64,000 nt of DNA, from the NCBI RefSeq assembly GCF_000143415.4, contig NW_003314450.1:1-64000 (forward strand), written 5' to 3'. Origin of the DNA: Selaginella moellendorffii. Taxonomy: Eukaryota; Streptophyta; Lycopodiopsida; Selaginellales; Selaginellaceae. The position numbers were made by a program, and so were the translations under genes. Shown here in pieces: positions 53,302 to 63,822 of this stretch (position 1 is the stretch's first letter; each line of letters starts with the position of its first letter). The notes under the pieces were generated by a model, which was not told the DNA's origin, did no database searches, and saw only the letters and a program-made list of their open reading frames with translations.

Positions 53302-54543
53302 TTAGAAAAAGGCTCGGCTGCCATAGAAAACCCGGTGGTTCTTGCCATGATCACCACTGTCCTGGTGGGACTTGCTCTTCTTGGCGTTTGGAGTGGAGGT
53401 ATCCTTGCGATCCAGATCGAGCGGGAGCTGCATCTTGGCCAGCGCCTCCGTGAACTGCTGCATGCTCTTCATGTACATGTCCACGAACTGCTGCTGCATG
53501 TCCGGAGAGTCGCTACTGATCGATGACGACGACGCCTCCTGGCTGCTTCCACGGCACGGCGGCTGCGCTTTGCAGCTCTCCCCCAATCCATGATGATCGC
53601 TTGGAGGCCCAGAGCTCACACCGCTGCTGTCGCTCGACTGATCATGATCGTCGGAGCAAGTGGTGCCCACTTCGCTGCTCGAGGGCGAGCTGTTCTTCTC
53701 AGCTGCTCGGTGGTATTGGTGATGGTGACTGCTCGTTAAGTTCCCGGAATCATGATCCTTGCTCGAGCTCTTCGCCTCGAACAGGAGCGAGGGCCCCGTG
53801 ACGATCCCACTGCTGTTGTGCGACGAGGAAGATATCTCCAGGTAGCTCGACACCAGCTGCTGATCCTCGGACGCGGCTTGCAAGTCCGGGAACTCGATCC
53901 TCTCAAACTCGCCGCCATCACCCTGCCAAGGTGGCGACTCCGACCCGGACGAAGAACTCGCGTGGCCATCCTCGAACACCTTGATGAACCCGTGCTTTTT
54001 CTTCTTCACCACGACCACCGGACCTGGCGAGCATTGATCGGCGGGCGAGGCGTGATCATCCGACGCGAGAGCTCCCTCCCGAAACGCTAAAGTGAGGCGG
54101 ACGATCCCGGCCGGGGAGTGGAAGAGCTCGGTGGAGGAGAGACCGTATGCTTCCGGCTGGTCTTGGCCTTTGGAAGCCAAGCTGGAGAGAGGAACGAGCG
54201 CGAAGCCCAGGAGCTGGTCCTCGAGGTAGCTGTGAGCTCGGCTGCTCATCCACATCTCGCATTTGAGCACCGAGTTTGGGCACGTCACGGGCAGCTGGAA
54301 GCTCTCGTTGAAGACGGGGTTCTTGCCGGCCTTGGCGATCACTTGTGTGCAAACGGGCTCGGCCTTGCCGTGCGTGAAGGAGAACTTCGCGAAAACGTCC
54401 TGCTTGTCGTAGATACAAATGTTGTGGATCCCCTGCGCGTCGTGGACGCGCACCTCCAGGATCCCGCCCTGGAAGGAGCTCTGCTGCTCGTCGTGATCAT
54501 CGCCCAGGGCGCTGCTGCTGTAGCTGGGAAGAGCCGCGATCAT
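53302..54543 (-). CDS. C2-domain protein with serine-rich tail
   Basis: The coding exon gives 413 residues from ATG 54543. A C2 domain lies at about residues 25-145 (GGILEVRVHDAQGIHNICIY, DKQDVFAKFSF, NPVFNESFQLPV, SYLEDQLLGFALVPLSSL). C2 domains bind phospholipid, often with calcium; the acidic ligand set here looks incomplete, so calcium dependence is uncertain. The rest is low-complexity serine/histidine/aspartate sequence with KKKKHGFIKVFEDG after the domain and DMYMKSMQQFTEALAKMQLP near the end. It resembles plant small-C2 proteins of the SRC2 kind, but the family is not fixed. A 57-bp intron (54551-54607) lies in the 5' UTR. A TATAAAT motif is at 54674-54680. A short upstream frame overlaps the start codon. 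Confidence 0.75.
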   Translation of the reverse strand: MIAALPSYSSSALGDDHDEQQSSFQGGILEVRVHDAQGIHNICIYDKQDVFAKFSFTHGKAEPVCTQVIAKAGKNPVFNESFQLPVTCPNSVLKCEMWMSSRAHSYLEDQLLGFALVPLSSLASKGQDQPEAYGLSSTELFHSPAGIVRLTLAFREGALASDDHASPADQCSPGPVVVVKKKKHGFIKVFEDGHASSSSGSESPPWQGDGGEFERIEFPDLQAASEDQQLVSSYLEISSSSHNSSGIVTGPSLLFEAKSSSKDHDSGNLTSSHHHQYHRAAEKNSSPSSSEVGTTCSDDHDQSSDSSGVSSGPPSDHHGLGESCKAQPPCRGSSQEASSSSISSDSPDMQQQFVDMYMKSMQQFTEALAKMQLPLDLDRKDTSTPNAKKSKSHQDSGDHGKNHRVFYGSRAFF

Positions 54544-54550
54544 CGTAGCC

Positions 54551-54607
54551 CTGGAGTTTTCAGAAAGAATCACAAAGAGAAGCACAATGATCGCGAGCAA
54601 GATTTAC
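54551..54607 (-). other. 5' UTR intron of the C2 gene
   Basis: The minus strand reads AGCAAAG followed by GTAAATC at 54607, with acceptor CTGAAAACTCCAG ending at 54551. The intron is 57 bp, typical of this window, and lies seven bases upstream of the inferred start codon. Confidence 0.6.
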
Positions 54608-54673
54608 CTTTGCTCGAAGTTCTTGGAAGCGCGATCGAGCACCGCATTGGTACCCGCATGGAACAATCCGAGA

Positions 54674-54680
54674 ATTTATA
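54674..54680 (-). promoter_or_regulatory. TATA box candidate of the C2 gene
   Basis: TATAAAT on the minus strand, about 130 bp upstream of the start codon and 70 bp upstream of the 5' UTR donor. It predicts transcription from about 54645-54650. Confidence 0.45.
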
Positions 54681-54893
54681 TCATGGTGGAAATGGAATGT
54701 CGAGTGTATCCACTGTGATTTTCATTCAATGGGCCATACACTCCTTGCTTCGTTCTCACGCCAGGCGCCGCCCCACCAGGGAGAAAACGTAGAAACAAAG
54801 TGATCACTGTTGACCAAGAGTGTACTAATTGACTAGAAGTTGACTTTTGTGATCTTACATGTTCTTCCAAGAAACCGAGCTATTCCTCTGAAT

Positions 54894-56276
54894 CTAGTTG
54901 TCCCCTGGTAAAGGAGCCAGCTCGTTGCGAGCGAATCTCTCCTCGTCGAAGTAGCTGCCTCTCACTACTCTCCCACCAAAGAAACGGCCATCCAAATCCG
55001 CGAGAGCTTTACTAGCCTGGTCCGCCCGCTCAAACTGGACGAAGATCCGGACTGCCTCGGTTGGAGCGTAGTCATGCTCGGTGATCTCGAAGATCAGCAC
55101 GCTTGTCACCACGCCAAACTTGCTACACTCGGACGCAACCTCTTCCTCGAGCTCGGCATCCACTTCTCCGGGACCAACCTGGAAAAGAAAGGAGAGAAAA
55201 ACCACCTTGAATACATGAAACTTGGAAAGTTCTAGACATACCATGTTGCGGAGTAGAACAACACGAGTAGCCACTGGCCTTTGTTGCTGCTGCTGATTTT
55301 GTTGTTTCTTGAGCTCACCCGCATTGACGATCACTCCAGCGCGTTTATCAGTCTTTCGAGCCATCAGAGGAGTGGTGATTCCCTGCTCTTGTTTCCCCAA
55401 GCCTTGGCCTTCTCTCCATCCCATTCTCGCCATCATCCTCTGGGCAGCGGTCATTCCTCCACTGTTATTCCCGTTGCCACCACCCTGGCTTTGTTGCTGC
55501 TTGCCACCATGGCTATGGTGGCCCTCCACTTGAGACGAAGATGGTGGTGGTATGTCCGATGGCCCGGCAGCCGAGAAGGAGGAAGAGCTCCCCCGACCAC
55601 CTCCGGCACTTAGCATGGCTCTTCTCTTCCAAGCCTCTTCACCGCTTATATGCACGTCTTCCTTGTGCTGCCTCTCAAGCTCCTTCTGCCTTGCCACCTC
55701 TCGCTCCCTCTCTTTTTCTTCCTCTTCCTCCCTCCGCCGCTCCATATCTCGCTTCAGCTCCTTCTCCATCTTCTTCCGCTTGCGATCGCGGCAGTACTCC
55801 TCGTAATCGTTGGGCCGAGCGGGATCATACTCGTCGATGATACAAACGGGCACCGCCACTGGCGGCGTTGGAGTAACCGCGACCGCCGCCGCTACTACTG
55901 CTGGCGTCGCCGCCACCGCCACTGGTTTCACAGTAGCCACAACCGGCGGTTGCCTGGGAGGAGGCGGCGCCTTGGCGGAGGACTGGTTGCGCAAGACGGA
56001 GGGAGGAGCAGCGAAAATACCTGCCTTTCGAAGCGCCGCTGGCGGGGTCATGAGCTTGCCATTGCCGATCAAGCTGTGCTTCTTGGCTGAATCTTCGCTC
56101 GCTGCTGCTGCTGCTGCTGCTGCTCGAGCGTCGGCATCGGCCTGCGCGGCTGCCGCCGCTGCAGCAGCCGCGGCCGCAGCCGCTGCGGCAAATGCTGTCG
56201 CTGAGGATCCCGAGGACGCCGAAGCCGATGAGGATTGAGACGGGGGAGGAAGATCGCCATAGAGCCCTCCCAGCAT
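54894..56276 (-). CDS. DRT111: SPF45/RBM17-type splicing factor (DRT111-like)
   Basis: Two exons (56276-55242 and 55178-54894) give about 439 residues. SPF45 acts in the nucleus in 3' splice-site choice; Arabidopsis DRT111/SFPS affects light and ABA responses. The start MLGGLYGDLPPPSQ is typical. It is followed by long alanine tracts, then ATP-rich proline/valine sequence, the conserved DEYDPARPNDYEEYCRDRKR, and a charged helix (EKERERE-rich). A G-patch lies before the intron (AAQRMMARMGWREGQGLGKQ then GITTPLMARKTDKRAGVI). After VVLLRNM|VGPGEVD comes the UHM-type RRM, with IFVQFERADQASKALADLDG and RFFGGRVV, the R-x-F loop that binds ligand tryptophans. All expected domains are present, in the usual order. 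The poly-alanine N-terminus is longer than I would expect. Confidence 0.93.
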   Translation of the reverse strand: MLGGLYGDLPPPSQSSSASASSGSSATAFAAAAAAAAAAAAAAAQADADARAAAAAAAASEDSAKKHSLIGNGKLMTPPAALRKAGIFAAPPSVLRNQSSAKAPPPPRQPPVVATVKPVAVAATPAVVAAAVAVTPTPPVAVPVCIIDEYDPARPNDYEEYCRDRKRKKMEKELKRDMERRREEEEEKEREREVARQKELERQHKEDVHISGEEAWKRRAMLSAGGGRGSSSSFSAAGPSDIPPPSSSQVEGHHSHGGKQQQSQGGGNGNNSGGMTAAQRMMARMGWREGQGLGKQEQGITTPLMARKTDKRAGVIVNAGELKKQQNQQQQQRPVATRVVLLRNMVCLELSKFHVFKVVFLSFLFQVGPGEVDAELEEEVASECSKFGVVTSVLIFEITEHDYAPTEAVRIFVQFERADQASKALADLDGRFFGGRVVRGSYFDEERFARNELAPLPGDN

Positions 56277-57233
56277 CCTTGAAGAACCCTAATTTCCCCT
56301 AAAAGAACAGAATATCCTCCAATTTAAATACTTAAAATGCTAACCATTTAAAAAAGGAAAACAATCTGGGCCGTCCCTTTTTCGCACCATTTTTACTAGA
56401 AAAAGGGCATAATGATGCAATTTTGTGTTCCTCTTAAGGGGAAAATGTGGCTCTTCTTTCTTATGGTTTGCAGCTTGTTACAATGCCTAGTGTGCTCCTA
56501 AAAGCAATCTGGAGGCATCTTTACCATTAGCGTTGGCCTTCAAATGTATTGGAAGGCTTGCTTTTTCATGCAACGACATGATGCTAGCCTGCTCATTCAA
56601 ACTCTTGGAGGCCACTTCTCCACCTGAAGACCACCAGAGCCTTGGAGGATGAGAAGCAAAGAGGTTCTTACCTCTATTGCAATAGTTACCCGCCCTTGGC
56701 ATCTTGTGCTTGCTATATGACTTTGGCTTTTGATGGAGTATTCATGTAGACTTTGGCGGGCTACTTCTCTACTTGGAGGCTGCTTGAGGTTTTTTACATG
56801 GGAAAATTGGTTGTAGTGTTTGCTGTCGTCACAGATGGGGTATTTATTTTTAGTTAAAGAAAAGAAAAAGGCTTTAAAACATTTTTACACTAGTTTATAT
56901 TTGTAGCAAGTTTTAACAATTTCCTTTTTAGTTCTTTATTAATAACATTTGTTATAAGAGTTGAGAGCATGATATGTGCTGCTATAGCGCAGGAATTTAT
57001 GCCACCATCATAAAATATACTTCATGTTGATGTCTGAGATTTATTCATGGGATTTTGGCTTGTTTATAGCCAAATATAGGAATTTATGAGACTTAGATGT
57101 TAGAGAGAGCTTGGAGGATATGAGTTAGCCATTTAAGTGGAATAAAAGCCATTTGAGTGGAGTATATTACTATCACTTTCACATATTTAACGTATGGTTA
57201 TAATTGGCTACAGTAGAGGCCTTTTAGGAGGAT
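56277..57233. other. Intergenic region, AT-rich
   Basis: It contains the promoter side of the SPF45 gene (an AAAAAGG/TTTAAA-rich first 120 bp) and then about 800 bp with no supported gene or recognised repeat. Confidence 0.5.
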
Positions 57234-57600
57234 TTGGCTTGTGAAGACTCATTGATTCTTCGTTACATTGTGGGCAGACCAAAATGCTCGAGAGCAGGTT
57301 ACCATCTATATCTTATTGACCGCAGGCATTGGAACCTCAACGCGGAGAACATCATTCATATGCAGAACCTGGACCAGTTCGTGCTCATTGACTTCAAACA
57401 TGCGTATACTGAATACGACAATGATTTTGGCGAAGTTCCAGATGCAGTCAGCCTTCAGATGGCTGGGTGGAATAGTGCAGGTCGTAACCGTGCGGTTCCT
57501 ATCGAGTGGCCCTGTGCTGGCTAGCTTTGCCAACTATGCTTTCACGCTACCTCCCTCCACGCCTTAACCCGATTATCACCATTGGCTGCGGCGCTCGCCG
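57234..57600 (+). pseudogene. Unidentified gene fragment
   Basis: A 96-codon open frame reads plausibly as protein (SLILRYIVGRPKCSRAGYHL, NAENIIHMQNLDQFVLIDFK, HAYTEYDNDFGEVPDAVSLQ). The pattern N-x4-H...QFVLIDF has a faint likeness to the catalytic segment of kinase-like proteins, but no other kinase motif is present. There is no clear start; the frame stops at 57524 while another frame continues to 57567. Probably a fragment. Confidence 0.3.
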
Positions 57601-57868
57601 GTGCTGCTGGTTTGCCACCTCCAGAGCTAAGTATACATCATAGATCATCCTATAGTGCTGCCTCCCAGTAGTTTCCGCTTTCAAAAGCTATAGTAGGCTA
57701 CAATCTCACTTGAGTTTCAAAGTTTGGTACGGCGTTGAACATTAGCTAATCAAATCTTCCTCCAAGATGAAAGTTTCTGAGTGGCACTAATTTGACACGT
57801 AGATGTCTTTATTGGCATTGATCCAGGTGGCATTGTCAATGAGGAATTGAAGCTTTCTCTCCCATTTT

Positions 57869-58480
57869 CTGCCGCGCGCCTCTCCCAGATCGGTGTCCGA
57901 GGCCAAGATCCCACTCCCCACCTGGAGCCGCTACCGCAAGCACGCACCCAATCCAATCCGGGCAGTCGAGTGGCATCATCACCGTCAGCAAGGACGCCTA
58001 CTCTCTCCTCGCGGACGTGGAGGATTTCTACGGCAATGGGGAGCTTGCTCATGGAGATCTAGATTTGAGCTCGATACATGCCCTGTTCGCGATCGAGTCA
58101 TGGCGTTTCTGGCGAGCAGGGGGATTGAGCTGCGGCGCCCGGTGGAGGAGGAGGAGCCTCCGCCACCACCTGCAAACAAGAGAAAGTAATGGTGATGACT
58201 GCGCGATGCAATGCCGAAGTTTCTGCCGATGTTTTGCGAGGAGATCGTCTACTGCAAACATCCTACACTAGGACGAGAGTTTGCTCGCGTGGAAGAGCAT
58301 CGTGATTCGTGTGATAAACGCAAACAAAAAAACCTTTTTCTAAACTTGATCAAAACATTCACTTCTAAAGATCCAATTGCGCGTACGCTTCGTCCAGCCA
58401 GCAAGATCATCTTCAATCCAAACTCTCCAACTTGGTAAGCCACCCTGGAAGTTTTCGATCCAGCTAGTCCTCCCGATACC
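57869..58480 (+). pseudogene. Broken duplicate of the orphan gene at 49.6-50.3 kb
   Basis: From GCCGCGCGCCTCTCCC onward it follows the gene at 49556-50263. Small and large deletions have removed coding sequence, including the stretch equivalent to roughly 49920-50110. Frames shift, though PLPTWSRYRKHAPNPIRAVE and CPVRDRVMAFLASRGIE survive, as does the KRK end with TAA at about 58187-58189. The 3' flank is also shared (TGTTTTGCGAGGAGATC and AGCAAGATCATCTTCAATCC), so a genomic segment was duplicated rather than an mRNA copied back. The copy lacks an ATG and cannot encode the original protein. Confidence 0.8.
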
Positions 58481-59940
58481 CGTGTGAACGGTGGAAGAAC
58501 ATGGATGAACAGAAGCAGCGAGAATGAAAGGAAACAAGGAAGACAAGCGGGAGGAGGAAAAAGAAATACAGAAAATATAACCTAGCGTTCCACACTACTA
58601 TACCGTCCCGTACTGGTTCCTCACAAGTCTCACTCAACTCTAGTCCTCCAGAGTTGTGCTGAAAAGAGAAGTTTTCGAGAGAGAGATCACACTCATGAAG
58701 TTGGTTGAACTCTTGTTCGGTCATACAAGTGTCATATGTTGCATCTGTCCCTTCCCATCGCACGTTACTCTTTGATGGCCCTGTTTCGTAGGTCCCTTTC
58801 ATTCTCTCCAACTATCCTTTCTGGACACAGGATTGGACGACCCTCCTTAGTCTCCAATTTTGGTGGAGGAATTCCTTGAGGAGCTAGTCCGTGGCCTCAA
58901 AAATGTGACATTTGAGTCTGCTGAAAGTTTGTTGAGTGTCGTCACTCCAGGAAAATTGGCCTGCTCAAATGATATCCATCAATGGTGGTGTAGTGTTCTA
59001 TAAACTTTCGGAGGTAATTGCAGAATCCCAAGAACACGCGGAGTTGTTTCATTATAGAAGGTGCTGGCCAGTTTCAAATCGCTTCCAATTTTGTTGGATC
59101 TGGTTTCATCTTCCCAGAAGCTAAGGTATTCCACCTTGTGCTTGGTGAATGGACATTTTGCGAGCAGTGGAAAATCCTCCAGCTGCTGTAAGACAGTGTC
59201 CAACTTGTAAAGCATGGAGTTGAAAAGGTTATTCATCATCCCTTGAAAGGTGGTGGGGGCTTTGGTGAGCCCAAATGGCATCAAACTGGTACAAACCACA
59301 ATTGTCAAGGTCAAAACCTACTCGCTGCCGATAAAGGGGCAGGAGTCAATATATAATGGAAAAGGAAAATGTACAGTAAGAATGGCCATAGCCAAGAGCA
59401 AAAAAACGAGAATCAAGTAAACGTAGCCTACCTTCACCTCCTTAGCCAATTAGTCAACTCATAACACTAGTGAGTTTGGAAAGCCATCTTTTTTGATAAT
59501 ATCCCAATCTCAGATCAAACTTAGAGAAATATGCCACCTTGCCAAGCTTGTCAATTAAGTCTTCGATTTTGGGAATCAGAAATTTACCTTTGATTGTCAC
59601 TGTATTCCACCCTCGGTAGTCCACACATAAATGCCAGGAACATTGAGTACAAGGAAGATTGGTCCTCGATGGTTCATGAGCTCCTTTATCATCCCATCCA
59701 CCTCTTCATGGCTGAGCCTCACAAATAGCTTGCAAACAAATGTGGTGTATGACTCCTGTTGAAGTGCTGGCCTCATGTCATGTAGGAGTCATGAACCTGA
59801 GTGAAGTTCTTATTCCACGGCCAACTTAAACGGAATATTCTGCCTCTAATACCATGTTAGAGCCTTAAAAAACTCTTCTGGCTCTGCTTATGGGAGGATT
59901 GGTCGTTTGCTTGGGCCACAGCTTCTAACATATAGCAATC
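58464..59940 (-). mobile_element. Ty3/gypsy pol remnant, minus strand
   Basis: Minus-strand reading gives, in order: an upstream RT segment (KLFVRLSHEEVDGMIKELMN then VDYRGWNTVTIKGKF, about 59760-59590), the LIPKIEDLIDKLGKVAYFSK region followed by a DLRLGYY-like stretch (59585-59500), LMPFGLTKAPTTFQGMMNNL (about 59290-59220), and the connection domain near 59130 (KHKVEYLSF) and 59030. After a deletion of RNase H and integrase comes a C-terminal piece (VRWEGTDATYDTCMTEQEFN, 58811-58464). Stops and frameshifts occur throughout. It adjoins the duplicated orphan gene. Confidence 0.8.
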
Positions 59941-60299
59941 AATGTGGCAGCCAATCAAACAATAAACCTTCATTGTATTTTGAGGCATCATATGTGCCAC
60001 AAGGGTTAACAGTAGTGCTAGCAAACGAAATCACTGCATAAGTATTTGGTGTAGGCTAAGCTCTACCTTGTTTTCTTAAGAAAGCTTAATGAAGGTGGGC
60101 ATCCATCTCTTGCAAAGCCTGATGCCACAATATGTCAAACAGTTTACTGTATCTACTATATCTAATGCAGAAGGGTCTTCAAAGGTTATAAAAACCAGTG
60201 AGATTATCAATATGAATAGATTTTTTCTTGCTCTTGTGGTGCATGCTCAAAAATGCACTTTGATTAAGAATGGTGATGTCTGGGGAGGGGGATTGAGAA

Positions 60300-60800
60300 A
60301 GAGTTTAAGAATCCATAAATAAATGGCTAATAACCCATTACTTGTCCAATGAGTTGTTAAATTCAAGTATGATTAAGTAAAAACTAATATGATAGGTGAG
60401 AACTTTGGAGAGGGAATTTAATTGAGACCAAAGCAAAGATGGTTGGATAGACAAAGTAAGTTAATATATTGGAAAGGAAAATTTATAACTTATACAAATC
60501 TAGACAAATAGGCAATATAACTAAACTGGACTAACACATACGAAAGTCTCTTGGAAAACATAGTAAACTAATATTTAGCAAATATTGAGGGATTAAACTC
60601 AATATCATAAGGGTTCTTAACACTAAAAAGTGCAAGCCAATAACATAAATTTATTATCACTATCTCAAGTATACTTGACTAAATGATAACTTCCTTAGTG
60701 CCTTTTTAGTTTAAGTGCACATGTGTTGATAAGAAGATTAAAAGGACTCATTGATAGATAACTTTTGATACCTACAATTACATTTGTGATAAGCATATAC
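60300..60800 (-). repeat. LTR-like direct repeat, copy A
   Basis: The stretch around 60570-60690 (GGGATTAAACTCAATATCAT, then GTGCAAGCCAATAACA and TCAAGTATACTTGACTAA) recurs at about 62500-62620 in the same orientation, flanking a gag-like region. This is the arrangement of two LTRs of a minus-strand element. Ends could not be fixed. Confidence 0.45.
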
Positions 60801-60819
60801 TTATTAGTAATTTGTAATG

Positions 60820-62045
60820 CTATAACAACTGTTTATACATAATAAAAAAATATATTAACAAATCAATCCTTATATTGACTACAAAAAAAGCATGAGAAAA
60901 ATAATTCATCTCTTCTTCCTCATAATTTATATTAGCCAATTCATCAACCATTTCAGCTTCACCACTACTATCCTCCTTTATAACACTAATACAAGATCTT
61001 ATTTTATACTTGTTAAGACATTCTAATGACTTATGTCCTACCTCTCTATAATGGAAGTAATGACTCACACAATAAGTTTCACTAAGAGCAAACTTTATAA
61101 ATTGTTATTGCTTAAACCAATTAAAAGGAGGAGTAGAAGGATTAAGACCAGATGAAGCAATTGGTGGATGCCAACAACCATTTTTATTAACTATTGCTTG
61201 TAAACTGAAATTTCCCTTCCACACTTTCACTTTGTTTATTTTTAGAATTTAGAATTATTGATATTATTTCATGAACAACTGACTAAAGGCAACTTGTTAG
61301 CTTGCCTCTTCAAAATCTTATTGCAAAAAATTGAACCTAAATTTTTTATGAATTAACTCTTGACATCTTTATTACTTATATTTGTAATCATAATGTATTT
61401 ATGAGCAAATGTGTTGATTTAGTATATAAGGTCCTCATGCTACTTTAATTATCACAGCTCTACATGAAGATCCAATAAATATTCCTTATGAATACGAGTT
61501 CATATCTTAGTCTAACTTCTAATTTACCCTTTTACAATTTAGTACCACCAAGTTTTGGTATGATCAATGAAGAAAAACTATATATACACCTTTATATAAT
61601 CATCTATGTTTACCACTATTAAGTAGTTTTTCATATTATACTCAATCTTCCAAAACTTGATAGTCCTCTATATTTATGAAGTTTGGGTGGTTTTGGGGAC
61701 TTTAATTTTTAAATTTGTTTAAATTGAAGGTGGTTGCAAAACTTTATTATCCTTAAAACTTGAAAAAAAAGTCTAGTTACTTAGGTCCATTTATTTATTT
61801 GTCTCTACTTCTTTCTTTCTTTTTTTTTTGTTCTCCTTCTTTACTTGTGAACTTTTTTTTGTAAATTCTTAATCTCAATTAAGAGTTTCTTCCTCTTGAT
61901 TTGCTTATTTAAAGGTTTTAGAGTCATTAGCATAGTTTTGTTTTGTCATCTATGTCTTTATCAATAAAAAAAATATGTATACAACATTTTTACTAATGGT
62001 ATAATTGAAATTGCTAAGACAATTCCTCTAATACCAAATGTATCA
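60820..62045 (-). mobile_element. Decayed gag region and PBS of the second LTR family, minus strand
   Basis: At 61068-61000 the minus strand reads MSHYFHYREVGHKSLECLNK, a decayed CCHC zinc knuckle of a retrotransposon gag. The segment 61480-62045 is the reverse complement of 23830-24570. Minus-strand TTTGGTATTAGAGG at about 62020-62035 is a tRNA-Met-type primer-binding site next to GTGTGATACA, the presumed LTR end. No intact frame remains. Confidence 0.6.
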
Positions 62046-62800
62046 CACCTAAATTTGTAGTTAAACTTCAAGCCTATTGCACTACATAACAAGGGAGTAC
62101 ACACTTAAATATATTATAAACACTATTTAGCCCTTACATGCAAAATGGTGTCATATAATTTTAACATACAACATAAGGAGGTAAGTATCCCATTGACTAT
62201 CATGGGATGGAATTTGGTCTTAGACTTAAATTGAATATATAAAGAACAATGTAGCCCAGTGGGCTAAATTAATATTTTATGTGATTGGCTATGTTTCTAA
62301 CCATTATCTTTATTAAACATTTGAAACCCCTTGTTAGATTGTGAATTTAAATATGGAAATAACACTATGGCATTCAAAATACTCTCTACATTTTGAAGAT
62401 ATGCTTCTTTAGCAAATCTAAGCACTTTCTATAAATACATGATAAGACTGAAATATAACCAATATATGAGCAGTAGACATAGTAAGATATTATTTAATAA
62501 TATTGAAGGACTAAACTCAATATTGTAAGGGTTTTAAACACTAGTTAATGCAAGCCAACAAATGAATTCCTCTAACCATGTCAAGTATGTTTGATTAATA
62601 TCATTTAAAAATTCCATCTTTAGTCAAGTATACATGGCTAACTTGGGTAAAAACTAACAAAGGAAACCAAGAGTATCCACCTCATGCCATCATGCTAGTA
62701 AAGAGAGAATGTCCAAAAGGACTAACTAATAAATATTTTTCAATGCCCAAAATTATATTTACAATAACTAATATGCCACACTCCAACATATAATTAAAAG
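62046..62800 (-). repeat. LTR-like direct repeat, copy B
   Basis: It begins beyond the primer-binding site and contains GGACTAAACTCAATATTGTA, TGCAAGCCAACAAATG and TCAAGTATACATGGCTAA, paired with 60570-60690. It is probably the 5' LTR of the minus-strand element whose gag remnant is at 60.8-62.0 kb. Confidence 0.45.
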
Positions 62801-63822
62801 ACTTCACCTTTTCTACTACTTCATATTACAAAAATATTGTAAAAAGTGTTTTTCATTCAATTATATAGGTTGAAATCATTGTATTATAAGACACTACAGC
62901 ATGCAATTGTATCCAGTCACCAAGTTTAGAGCTTAACCATTACAAGCATACAAAGCAAGCATCATGGAAAAATTACTAGAGCATTATGGAGTCTGATACA
63001 TAGTCAATAGAAATTATGATATTTATTATATTATAGAAACAATTATAATGACTCAAAAGTAGTGGAGTAATGTGACTATTTGGATGTTCTCTAAGATGAC
63101 AACACCAAAGAGAGAATAAAAAATTAAGTGAACAATTATGAGAGATGAATACAACCTAGTGGTATCTCCCAAACTAGGGTGACGTCGAGTTGCGGCTTAT
63201 CAAGCCTCTTGGGGACAGGCCTTTCGACCTGTTTCTGGCACTCTTTCGCAAGGAAAAAGCCATTACCGACCATCTTAGGCAAGCTGGGGCATGCCCTCAA
63301 TTCTCGATAAACATCCACCTCTATAGTGAACGAGTTCCGGAACATCTGCTTGAGAGCCAGCGGCTCCTCACTAACACCACGCTGTAAACGGCAGCTGGCG
63401 ACATGTAAAGCTGCTGAACGATTTGTAAACTAAAGCGCCCCGTGGAAGATGAGAAATCGGCTGTAGATAGAGGGCCAAGGTAACCCCATACCTGGAAGGG
63501 TTCCTTTCTCTTGCCCAGTCCCGGTCTCTGTTGCCCAAGGTCAGACTGTCCTCCATGGACTATGAGAGTCGAAGGCACTACAACAAAAACCTGGGCAATC
63601 TGTTGAATAGGCAGCGGCAGCGGCTGCCGACGTAACCAGATCGCTCCTCGCTCCTCTGGAAGAAGACCTTCATAGGGTTTTACAGAAAGGAAGCAGTTTG
63701 GAGAGGGCTGTCAAGCCAATTCGCCTCCCGAAGGATTTCATGAAAATGTAGCGTAGGCACTGTCAACATGAAATACCATCAACTTATTGCACTGGCGAAA
63801 CTTTCACTTAAAGGTGCTAACG
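62801..63822. other. Spacer with a moderate-GC block before the bHLH gene
   Basis: 62801-63165 is AT-rich without features. From about 63180 to 63700 the GC content rises sharply, and several frames are open for 60-85 codons on both strands, with no recognised product (for example KEPFQVWGYLGPLSTADFSS on the minus strand). It could be an organelle-derived or foreign fragment, or the 3' UTR of the bHLH gene. Confidence 0.35.

Noticed and set aside
54118-54792. 224-codon plus-strand frame opposite the C2 gene
   Set aside because: Antisense shadow; the C2 domain is unmistakable on the other strand.
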